From Frankiales bacterium (GTDB lineage Bacteria; Actinomycetota; Actinomycetes; Mycobacteriales; SCTD01): a stretch of DNA of 64,000 bases. How positions within the stretch are numbered: position 1 is the first letter of the stretch; each line of letters opens with the position of its first letter. The notes beneath the pieces are model-generated. The model ran no database searches. It saw only the letters and a program-made list of their open reading frames with translations, and was not told where the DNA came from. Location: assembly GCA_025465465.1 (NCBI GenBank), contig JAODND010000045.1, forward strand, positions 28,050-92,049. Direction: 5' to 3'. Positions 57,771 to 64,000 of the stretch are shown piece after piece. Made by a program: the position numbers and the translations under genes.

Positions 57771-58640
57771 TCAGCCGCGGTCGGGCCCGCCGCCACTCGG
57801 CGGCTCCCGCAGGCTGGTCCACCAGTCCTTGACCGGCTCCTGCGCGTCGAGCGGCTCCTCGACGGCCCGGTCCGGCGGTTGCAGTTCCGGGAAGCTGAAG
57901 GCGTCGTCCGCGGCAGGGAGCGTCAGCGCCGGCGGCTCGGGCACGGTCTCGGGTACGTCGAGAGCGGCCGTCTCCTCGTCCGCCTGCTGCTCCTGGGGCG
58001 CCTCGTGGGGCTGCCCCGCCGGCGCGGCGGCGTCGTGCTGGGAGACCGACGCGTCGGCGGGCTCCGCCGGCGCCTCGTCCGCTGAGGCCGGCTCGACCGG
58101 CTGCTCCTGGGCGGGCTCGTCGGCAGCAGCTGTGGGCGCCTCTACCGGCTCGACGGGCTCGTGCGTCGTCGTCGGGTCGTCTGCCCACCAGGTCGTCGCG
58201 GTGAGCGGACCGGAGGCGACGGCCGGCGCCGCGGCGGGCGGCTCGAGGGGGGTGAACTCCTCCGGGGCCACCAGCTCAGGCTCGGGCTCGGGCTCCGGCG
58301 TGGCGGGGACCTGCAGCACCGCGGCATCGGTGAGCGGTGCCGGCTGCTCCGCCGCGGGCTCGGACAGGGCGTCCTCGAGCTCGGCGATCCGGGCGTCGCG
58401 GTCGGCCAGCTCCTGGGCGACGCGTTGCAGCGCGGCGTCCACCTCGCTCATGCGGTAGCCGCGCACCGCGATGTCGAAGCGCAGCTCGGACACGTCCTCC
58501 GGCTGCAGCGCCGTCGTCGGCAGCACCGCTGGGCGGTCGTCGGGGTGCGGATCGCGCAGGACGTCGCCGTCGTAGGTCGCCAGGGCGGCAGCACCGAACA
58601 GGATGCCGAGGACCGCGAGGGCGACGAGCAGGGTGACCAC
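57771..58640 (-). CDS. DivIVA-domain membrane protein with acidic Pro-rich tail
   Basis: This 289-residue protein has an N-terminal membrane helix (about 3-21), a short DivIVA domain (about 50-92: ELRFDIAVRGYRMSEVDAALQRV and a coiled coil) and about 190 residues rich in Pro, Glu and Ala with no fold. DivIVA-type proteins mark curved membranes and poles and organise growth in actinomycetes. The GTG follows CACGAT by 6 bases. It is co-transcribed with the SRPBCC gene. Confidence 0.83.
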   Translation of the reverse strand: MVTLLVALAVLGILFGAAALATYDGDVLRDPHPDDRPAVLPTTALQPEDVSELRFDIAVRGYRMSEVDAALQRVAQELADRDARIAELEDALSEPAAEQPAPLTDAAVLQVPATPEPEPEPELVAPEEFTPLEPPAAAPAVASGPLTATTWWADDPTTTHEPVEPVEAPTAAADEPAQEQPVEPASADEAPAEPADASVSQHDAAAPAGQPHEAPQEQQADEETAALDVPETVPEPPALTLPAADDAFSFPELQPPDRAVEEPLDAQEPVKDWWTSLREPPSGGGPDRG

Positions 58641-58646
58641 ACCCGA

Positions 58647-58652
58647 ATCGTG
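58647..58652 (-). promoter_or_regulatory. Possible leaderless -10 (CACGAT) of the DivIVA-domain gene
   Basis: GGCACGAT with a 6-base spacer to the GTG at 58640, the same layout as at 25006-25011. Confidence 0.35.
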
Positions 58653-58667
58653 CCAGACATCCGCGCG

Positions 58668-59270
58668 TCAGACGGGAGGCTCGGACTCCAGAGCCTCGTC
58701 CACGCTCGGAACGACCCGGACAGGGTGGGCCAGACCGGCCTCGATCAGGTCCAGCGCCTCGTCGACCGAGAACGCCCACTCGAGGGTCGCGACGGCGTCC
58801 GCGCGGACGAAGCCGCGCTCGATCATCAGGTCCACCTGCGCCCGCAACGGGTCCCACAGCCCGTGGAGGTCGAGCGCCACCACCGGCTTCACGTGCATCC
58901 CGAGGAAGCGCGCCGTCCAGGCCTCCGTGAGCTCCTCGAGGGTGCCGAGGCCGCCGGGCAGGGCGAGGAACGCGTCCGAGCGCGCGTCCATCAGGCCCTT
59001 GCGGGTCCGCATGTCGTCGACGACGACGAGCTCGTCGGCGTCCTGGTCGCCGACCTCGAGGTCCAGCAGCGCCCGGGGGATGACCCCGACGGTCCTGGCG
59101 CCGGCCTCCCTCGCGGCCTGTGCGACGGCTCCCATCATCGACAGCGCCCCGCCCCCGCTGACGAGGGTGTGGCCGCGACGGCCCAGCGCGGACCCGACCT
59201 CACGGGCGAGCTCGACGTAGGACGGGTCGATCCGCTCGGAGGACGCGCAGAAGACGCAGACGGCCGCCAT
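58668..59270 (-). CDS. LOG-family protein (TIGR00730), copy 1
   Basis: This 200-residue Rossmann-fold protein has AAVCVFCASSERIDP, LVSGGGALSMMG, RTRKGLMDARSDAF and the LOG motif LPGGLGTLEE. The family includes cytokinin riboside 5'-phosphate phosphoribohydrolases. Its ATG overlaps the stop of the upstream LOG gene by one base (TGATG), so the paralogues are coupled. The biological role in bacteria is often unclear. Confidence 0.88.
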   Translation of the reverse strand: MAAVCVFCASSERIDPSYVELAREVGSALGRRGHTLVSGGGALSMMGAVAQAAREAGARTVGVIPRALLDLEVGDQDADELVVVDDMRTRKGLMDARSDAFLALPGGLGTLEELTEAWTARFLGMHVKPVVALDLHGLWDPLRAQVDLMIERGFVRADAVATLEWAFSVDEALDLIEAGLAHPVRVVPSVDEALESEPPV

Positions 59271-60076
59271 CAGCTGCCGAACTTCTCCTGCTCCGCCTGC
59301 TGGAACAGGCGGACGACGTGGTCGACGTCGTCGGTGAGGGTGAACAGGTCGACGTCGGGCGGACTGATCTTGCCGTCCTCCAGGATCGTCCCCTGGATCC
59401 ACTCGAGCATCGGCGACCAGTAGGCGGTGCCGAACAGGACCAGCGGGAAGCTGGTGATCTTCCCGGTCTGGATCATCGTCACCGCCTCGAAGATCTCGTC
59501 GAGAGTGCCGTAGCCGCCGGGCATCCCGACGTAGCCGATGGAGTACTTGAGGAAGCAGGTCTTCCGGGCGAAGAAGTAGCGGAACACCATGCCGAGGTCG
59601 ACCCACTCGTTCATCGACTGCTCGAAGGGCAGCTCGATGCCGAGCCCGACCGACGTCCCACCCGCGTCGTGGCAGCCCTTGTTGGCGGCCTCCATGATCC
59701 CGGGGCCGCCACCCGTGATCACGGCGTAGCCGGCGTCGCTCAGCTTGCGGCCGAGCTCCTCGGCCTTCGCGTAGAACGGGTCGTCGGGCGCGGTGCGGGC
59801 CGAGCCGAACACCGTGATCGCCTTGCCGAGCTCGGCGAGCATGCCGAACCCCTCGACGAACTCCGACTGGATCCGCAGCACCCGCCAGGGGTCGGTGTGC
59901 ACCCAGTCCGACGGGCCGCGGTTGTCGAGCAACCGCTGGTCGGTGGTGCTGTGCCGCACCTGCCGGCCACGCCGCCGGACCGGGCCCTCCTGCCGGCTGG
60001 GCCGCTCGCCACTGCCCTGGGCCTCCGCGTTCGCCTCGACCGACTCGATCTCGTCCTGCCGCCTGCTGTCCTCCAT
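59270..60076 (-). CDS. LOG-family protein (TIGR00730) with charged N-terminal extension, copy 2
   Basis: This 268-residue LOG protein has a charged, probably disordered N-terminus (about 1-60, RPSRQEGPVRRRGRQV). The Rossmann core then has FGSARTAPDDPFYA, VITGGGPGIMEAANKG and MPGGYGTLDE. It is divergent in sequence from copy 1, so this is an old pair and not a recent duplication. Such pairs near dapE are conserved in actinomycetes as I recall. Confidence 0.87.
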   Translation of the reverse strand: MEDSRRQDEIESVEANAEAQGSGERPSRQEGPVRRRGRQVRHSTTDQRLLDNRGPSDWVHTDPWRVLRIQSEFVEGFGMLAELGKAITVFGSARTAPDDPFYAKAEELGRKLSDAGYAVITGGGPGIMEAANKGCHDAGGTSVGLGIELPFEQSMNEWVDLGMVFRYFFARKTCFLKYSIGYVGMPGGYGTLDEIFEAVTMIQTGKITSFPLVLFGTAYWSPMLEWIQGTILEDGKISPPDVDLFTLTDDVDHVVRLFQQAEQEKFGS

Positions 60077-60086
60077 GGTGAGGAAC

Positions 60087-60629
60087 CTAGCTCGCGAAGA
60101 CCTCCACGATCTTGCCGTTGAAGGCGGCGAGGTCATCCGGCTTGCGGCTGGTCACCAGCGGCGACGTCCCGGTCAGGTCGACCACGACCTCCTCGTCCAC
60201 CCACTCCGCGCCGGCGTTGCGCAGGTCCGTCTGGAGCGACGGCCAGCTCGTGAGCCGCCGGCCCTCGAGGACGCCGGCCTCCACCAGGGTCCACGGCGCG
60301 TGGCAGATCGCGGCGACCGGCTGCCCCTCGTCGAAGAAGCGCCTCACGAACTTCACCGCGTCCGGGTCGGTGCGCAGGAAGTCAGGGTTGGCGACCCCAC
60401 CCGGCAGCACGAGGGCGTCGTACTGGTCCGGGTCGTGGATCGTGGCGTCCACGGGGAAGGTGTCGCCCTTGTCGAGGTGGTTGAACGCCTGCACCTGGCC
60501 CTCCTCGGTGCTGACGAGCCTGGGCGTGCCGCCGGCGTCCTGCACCGCCTTCCACGGCTCGGTGAGCTCGACCTGCTCGACGCCCTCGGGGGCGACGAGG
60601 AAGGCGACGGTCTTTCCCTGCAGGGTCAT
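60087..60629 (-). CDS. DJ-1/PfpI-family protein
   Basis: This 180-residue class-I glutamine-amidotransferase-like protein has the nucleophile elbow AAICHAPW (Cys near 107) and YDALVLPGGVANPDFLR before it. The motif is that of PfpI/YhbO-type glyoxalase or deglycase-like proteins. GAGGAG is 5 bases before the ATG. It lies between dapE and the LOG genes, all leftward, with a gap of 85 bases to dapE and 10 to the LOG gene. Confidence 0.88.
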   Translation of the reverse strand: MTLQGKTVAFLVAPEGVEQVELTEPWKAVQDAGGTPRLVSTEEGQVQAFNHLDKGDTFPVDATIHDPDQYDALVLPGGVANPDFLRTDPDAVKFVRRFFDEGQPVAAICHAPWTLVEAGVLEGRRLTSWPSLQTDLRNAGAEWVDEEVVVDLTGTSPLVTSRKPDDLAAFNGKIVEVFAS

Positions 60630-60714
60630 GGCTGCTCCTCACGTCGTTGCGGTGGAGCCGCTCCTACCCGGTCAGGTCGCCTTGACGCCCGGCAGCGTGA
60701 TGGACGCCGGCCGA

Positions 60715-61764
60715 TCAGGTGAGGTAGGCCCTCAGCACCTCGGTGGCCCTCGTGACGAGCCGGAGGTCCACGTGCTCGTCACGCGTGTGGGCGAGGTTCG
60801 GGTCGCCCGGACCGAAGTTCAGGGCGGGAATGCCGAGCGCGCTGAAGCGGGCGACGTCGGTCCACCCGTACTTGGCCACCGGCTTCTCGCCCACGGCGTC
60901 GACGAAGTGCTGCGCCGCGGGCGCGGTCAGACCCGGGAGGGCCCCTGGGCTCGAGTCGGTGAGCACCAGGTCGTACCCGTCGAACACCTCCCGCACGTGC
61001 CCCAGCGCCTGCGCCTCGCTGCGGTCCGGGGCGAAGCGGAAGTTGACCGTCACCCTTGCCTCGTCGGGGATCACGTTGCCGGCGACGCCGCCCTCGATGG
61101 CCACCGCCTGCAGGCCCTCCTTGTAGACGCAGCCGTCGATGTCGACGTCCCGTGACCGGTACGACGAGAGCGCCGCGAGCACCGGGGCGGCCGCGTGGAT
61201 GGCGTTCTGCCCCAGCCAGCTCCGGGCGCTGTGCGCGCGGCGACCCGTCAGCGGGATGTCCACGCGCAGCGTCCCCTGGCAGCCGGCTTCGATCAGCCCT
61301 TTGGTCGGCTCCATGAGGACGGCGAGGTCGGCGTCGAGCCAGTCGCGGTGCTCGCGCACAAGGTGTCCGAGCCCGTTGCTCTCGGCGGCGACCTCTTCGT
61401 TGTCGTAGAGGACGTAGGTCACGTCGTAGGACGGGTCCGGAAGGGTCGCGGCCAGGTGCAGGATCACGGCGTCGCCGCTCTTCATGTCGCTGGTGCCGCA
61501 GCCGAAGAGGATGTCGCCCTCCCGGCGGGACGGGACGTTGTCCGCGATCGGGACGGTGTCCAGGTGACCTGCGAGCAGCACCCTTCGGCCACGACCGAAA
61601 CGAGTCCGGGCGACGACGTTGTTGCCCATCCGCTCGACCGTCAGGTGCGGCAACCGCAACGAGTGCTCGACCAGGTCGGCCAGCAGCGCCTCGCTCCCGC
61701 TGACGCTCTCCACGTCGACGAGCTGCGCAGTGAGGGCAACGGGGTCGGTGAGGTCGAGGTCCAC
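60715..61764 (-). CDS. dapE: DapE, succinyl-diaminopimelate desuccinylase
   Basis: This 349-residue M20 metallopeptidase-family enzyme has [13 protein letters not shown] (His, Asp), [26 protein letters not shown] (catalytic Glu pair), VLMEPTKG and [16 protein letters not shown]. It hydrolyses N-succinyl-LL-diaminopimelate to LL-diaminopimelate for lysine and cell wall. The GTG start is leaderless from TAGGTT, which overlaps the dapD -10. Confidence 0.92.
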   Translation of the reverse strand: MDLDLTDPVALTAQLVDVESVSGSEALLADLVEHSLRLPHLTVERMGNNVVARTRFGRGRRVLLAGHLDTVPIADNVPSRREGDILFGCGTSDMKSGDAVILHLAATLPDPSYDVTYVLYDNEEVAAESNGLGHLVREHRDWLDADLAVLMEPTKGLIEAGCQGTLRVDIPLTGRRAHSARSWLGQNAIHAAAPVLAALSSYRSRDVDIDGCVYKEGLQAVAIEGGVAGNVIPDEARVTVNFRFAPDRSEAQALGHVREVFDGYDLVLTDSSPGALPGLTAPAAQHFVDAVGEKPVAKYGWTDVARFSALGIPALNFGPGDPNLAHTRDEHVDLRLVTRATEVLRAYLT

Positions 61765-61770
61765 GCAGTG

Positions 61771-61776
61771 AACCTA
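61771..61776 (-). promoter_or_regulatory. Leaderless -10 (TAGGTT) of dapE
   Basis: TAGGTT on the minus strand, 6 bases before the GTG at 61764; it shares two base pairs with the dapD -10. Confidence 0.55.
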
Positions 61777-61780
61777 GTCT
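61775..61780 (+). promoter_or_regulatory. Leaderless -10 (TAGTCT) of dapD
   Basis: TAGTCT on the plus strand, 7 bases before the ATG at 61788; it shares two base pairs with the dapE -10. Confidence 0.55.
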
Positions 61781-61787
61781 TTGGCGC

Positions 61788-62702
61788 ATGTCTCGCACTG
61801 CCTCCGGCGTCGGCCTCGCGACGCTCACACCCGACGGCACGACCCTCGACACCTGGTACCCGGCGCCCGTGCTCGGGTCCGAGGCCACCGCGCCCGAGGG
61901 CCTGGAGAAGCTGACGGGGCTCGACCACGCCCGGGGGGTCACGCGTGACGTGGTCACGCGGACGATCGACCTCGATGCGGCACCTGCCGACGCCTCGGAC
62001 GTCTACCTGCGGCTGCACCTGCTCTCGCACCGCTTGGTGGCGCCCCACGGCCTGTCGCTCGAGGGGCAGTTCGGCTTGCTGGCCAACGTGGTCTGGACCT
62101 CCCGCGGGCCCTGCCCGGTCGAGGGCTTCGAAGTGACGAGGCTGCGGCTGCTCGCCGCGGGCCCGGTCGCCGTCTACGGCGTCGACAAGTTCCCGCGGAT
62201 GGCCGACTACGTGCTGCCCAGCGGGGTCCGCATCGCCGACGCCGACCGGGTCCGCCTGGGCGCCCACCTCGCCAGCGGCACCACCGTCATGCACGAGGGC
62301 TTCGTCAACTTCAACGCCGGCACGCTTGGGGCGTCGATGGTCGAGGGTCGCATCAGCGCCGGTGTGGTCGTCGACGACGGCTCGGACGTCGGCGGCGGCG
62401 CCTCGATCATGGGGACGCTCTCCGGCGGCGGGCAGGAGGTCATCCGGATCGGCAAGCGCTGCCTGCTCGGCGCGAACTCCGGAACGGGCATCTCGCTCGG
62501 CGACGACTGCGTCGTCGAGGCCGGTTGCTACGTGACCGCCGGCACCAAGGTGACCCTCTCGGACGGCCGGGTGGTCAAGGGCCGCGAGCTCTCCGGCTCC
62601 TCCGGCCTGCTCTACCTGCGCGACAGCGTGACCGGGGCCGTCCAGGCGCGGGAGCGGGCCGGCAAGAAGGTCGAGCTCAACGCCGCGCTGCACGCCAACT
62701 GA
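61788..62702 (+). CDS. dapD: DapD, tetrahydrodipicolinate N-succinyltransferase (actinobacterial type)
   Basis: This 304-residue enzyme has an N-terminal alpha/beta domain and a left-handed beta-helix (about 145-265) with hexapeptide repeats ([50 protein letters not shown]). It transfers succinyl from succinyl-CoA to tetrahydrodipicolinate in lysine/DAP synthesis. The stop overlaps the GNAT start (TGATG). Confidence 0.93.
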   Translation: MSRTASGVGLATLTPDGTTLDTWYPAPVLGSEATAPEGLEKLTGLDHARGVTRDVVTRTIDLDAAPADASDVYLRLHLLSHRLVAPHGLSLEGQFGLLANVVWTSRGPCPVEGFEVTRLRLLAAGPVAVYGVDKFPRMADYVLPSGVRIADADRVRLGAHLASGTTVMHEGFVNFNAGTLGASMVEGRISAGVVVDDGSDVGGGASIMGTLSGGGQEVIRIGKRCLLGANSGTGISLGDDCVVEAGCYVTAGTKVTLSDGRVVKGRELSGSSGLLYLRDSVTGAVQARERAGKKVELNAALHAN

Positions 62703-63268
62703 TGGCCGCGCGACAGGCCACGCCCGTGGACGCGGTGGCCGTAGGGAGGACGCTCGGACGGGCCTTCGCCGACGATCCCGTCTGGCGCTGGCTCGTGGGT
62801 GGCCGCGCCGAACGCGTCGTCGCCGCCATCACCCAGCACGGCGTCGAGCGTCATGCCGAGCAGTTCACCGTCGTGGACGACGCCGCTGCCGCCTGGTGGC
62901 ATCCCCCGGGGCACTGGCGGCTGGGTCTTGCCGACACCCTGCGGCTGCTGCCGCGGGTGGCACCGATGGCGCGCCTCGGGTCGCTGCGGCTGCTGCGGAT
63001 GTCGTCCCTCGTCGAGCGCCAGCACCCGCCAGGCGACCACGCCTACCTCGGCTACCTCGGCGCAGCGGTGCAGGGCCAGGGTTTCGGCGCCCAGGTCCTC
63101 GGTCCTGCCCTCGAGGTGTGCGACGCCTTCGGCTGGCCCGCCTTCCTCGAGAGCTCCAACCCGCGCAACCTGCCGTTCTACCGGCGGCACGGGTTCGTCG
63201 ACCGTGAGCCGCTGACGGTCCCGAGAGGTTGCCCCGGAATCACCCCGATGTGGCGCGACCCGCGCTAA
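62702..63268 (+). CDS. GNAT acetyltransferase coupled to dapD
   Basis: This 188-residue GNAT protein has AFADDPVWRWLVGG, HAYLGYLGAAVQGQGFGAQVLGP (acetyl-CoA loop QGQGFGAQ) and SSNPRNLPFYRRHGFVDRE. The substrate is unknown. Its start overlaps the dapD stop by one base, so translation is coupled. Its end overlaps the convergent dapC end by 4 bases. Confidence 0.86.
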   Translation: MAARQATPVDAVAVGRTLGRAFADDPVWRWLVGGRAERVVAAITQHGVERHAEQFTVVDDAAAAWWHPPGHWRLGLADTLRLLPRVAPMARLGSLRLLRMSSLVERQHPPGDHAYLGYLGAAVQGQGFGAQVLGPALEVCDAFGWPAFLESSNPRNLPFYRRHGFVDREPLTVPRGCPGITPMWRDPR

Positions 63269-64000
63269 CCGCTCGCGGAACCAGCCAGCCGCCGCACGGC
63301 GGAGGTGACCCGCTCGTCGGTGGCTGTCAGCGCCATCCGCACGTGCCGGGAGCCGGCGGCGCCGTAGAACGCGCCGGGGGCCGCGAGGACGCCGCGGTCG
63401 GCGAGCCACGCGACGCTGTCCCAGCAGTCCTCGTCGCGGGTGCACCACAGGTACAGGCCCGCCTCGGAGTGCTCTATCCGGAAGCCGGCCTTCTCGACCG
63501 CGGGCTTGAGCAGCTCCCGCCGCGCGCGGTAGAGCGCCTTCTGCGCCTGCACGTGGGCGTCGTCCCCGAGAGCCGCGACCGTCGCTGCCTGGACCGGAGC
63601 CGGGGGCAGCAGGCCGATGTGCTTGCGCGTCTCGACGACGGCGCCGACGGCGTGCGTGTCGCCGACGAGGAAGCCGGACCGGTAGCCGGCGAGGTTCGAG
63701 CGCTTCGACAACGAGTGCAGGGCCAGCAGCCCGTCGACCGACCCCCCGGACACCGAGGGGTGCAGCACCGACACCGGCTCGGCCTCCCAGCCGAGCTCGA
63801 GGTAGCACTCGTCCGAGGCGACCAGGATGGTGTGCTCTCGGGCCCAGTCGACGACCCGCTTCAGCTCCCCGGCCGACTGCACGCGCCCGGTCGGGTTCGA
63901 GGGCGAGTTCAGCCAGACCAGCCCGACGTTCGAGGGGTCATGCGACGTCGGATCGTCCGTCGCGACCGGATCGCAGCCCGCGAGTCGCGCGCCCACGTCG
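63265..64000 (-). CDS. dapC: DapC-like N-succinyl-diaminopimelate aminotransferase (N-terminus off the right edge)
   Basis: About 244 C-terminal residues of a class I/II PLP aminotransferase are visible. WLNSPSNPTGRV (Asn for PLP), ASDECYLELG (Asp/Tyr) and SLSKRSNLAGYRSGF (PLP-Lys) are the catalytic landmarks, and FYGAAGSRHVRMAL carries the substrate Arg. Its position next to dapD and dapE supports DapC, which makes N-succinyl-diaminopimelate. The start codon and N-terminal domain are outside. Confidence 0.87.
   Translation of the reverse strand, partial: DVGARLAGCDPVATDDPTSHDPSNVGLVWLNSPSNPTGRVQSAGELKRVVDWAREHTILVASDECYLELGWEAEPVSVLHPSVSGGSVDGLLALHSLSKRSNLAGYRSGFLVGDTHAVGAVVETRKHIGLLPPAPVQAATVAALGDDAHVQAQKALYRARRELLKPAVEKAGFRIEHSEAGLYLWCTRDEDCWDSVAWLADRGVLAAPGAFYGAAGSRHVRMALTATDERVTSAVRRLAGSASG

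Noticed and set aside
57158..58458. Plus-strand frames over the SRPBCC and DivIVA-domain genes
   Set aside because: They are low-complexity Ser/Ala/Gly or Arg/Pro translations antisense to genes with clear domains.

Overview
The window is about 64 kb of very GC-rich (roughly 70%) bacterial chromosome packed with short, often overlapping genes on both strands. GTG starts are common and TTG starts occur. Many genes look leaderless, with a TANNNT-like -10 only 6-9 bases before the start codon. The gene set is that of an actinomycete: AdnA/AdnB helicase-nuclease, Ku plus split LigD, MoeZ, DUF3107 and DUF3117, a sigE-antisigma-rseB-htrA-tatB operon, actinobacterial DapD/DapE/DapC and tandem LOG proteins. 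A Propionibacteriales/Nocardioidaceae-like source is my guess from the gene mix; no rRNA is present to test it. I saw no rRNA, tRNA, CRISPR, transposase, integrase or phage gene. No stretch above 300 bases lacks a gene; the longest gap is about 220 bases (55516-55737).

Layout. 1-6335: DNA repair (adnB partial, adnA, an alkyltransferase-like protein). 6346-9657: two tandem secreted trypsin-fold proteases, moeZ, a CsbD-like stress protein. 9774-13156: a long coiled-coil protein with a histone-H1-like tail, an S51 peptidase and an unknown protein. 13314-16150: NHEJ (ku diverging from separate ligase and polymerase genes). 16190-21976: small conserved proteins, TetR, DUF3107, ferritin-like protein, DEAD-box helicase, a hydrolase and an MpaB-family protein. 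21978-24999: a membrane protein-ycnI-copCD copper operon. 25060-34363: GNAT, RecB-like nuclease, MarC, PHP phosphoesterase, a MaoC hydratase, small zinc ribbons, a coupled SUFU-DUF2332-DCC operon and a large secreted DUF6351 hydrolase-like protein. 34518-39250: a five-gene leftward run SDR-phzF-EamA-CoA lyase-acyl-CoA dehydrogenase.

39307-41188 encodes a PRC/MgtE_N/CBS protein and a DUF1003 protein, and 47748 onward encodes Mrp, TatB, HtrA and the SigE system. As I recall, these genes lie close together in other actinomycetes. Here they are separated by 6.5 kb holding an orphan PilB-type ATPase fused to zinc ribbons and a receiver domain, a hydrolase, a marR-azlC-azlD operon and two CitE/malyl-CoA-lyase-like genes. 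53187-58640: O-methyltransferase, PepA, DUF3117, a secreted repeat protein, an SRPBCC protein and a DivIVA-domain protein. 58668-64000: LOG proteins, a DJ-1/PfpI protein and diaminopimelate genes dapE, dapD and dapC (partial).

The most notable points are: the HtrA-like protein has lost its catalytic serine (Ala at residue 246); the PilB-zinc ribbon-REC fusion stands alone; the MarR intergenic palindrome covers the -10 elements of both divergent genes; and several leaderless promoters overlap each other or a neighbouring stop codon.
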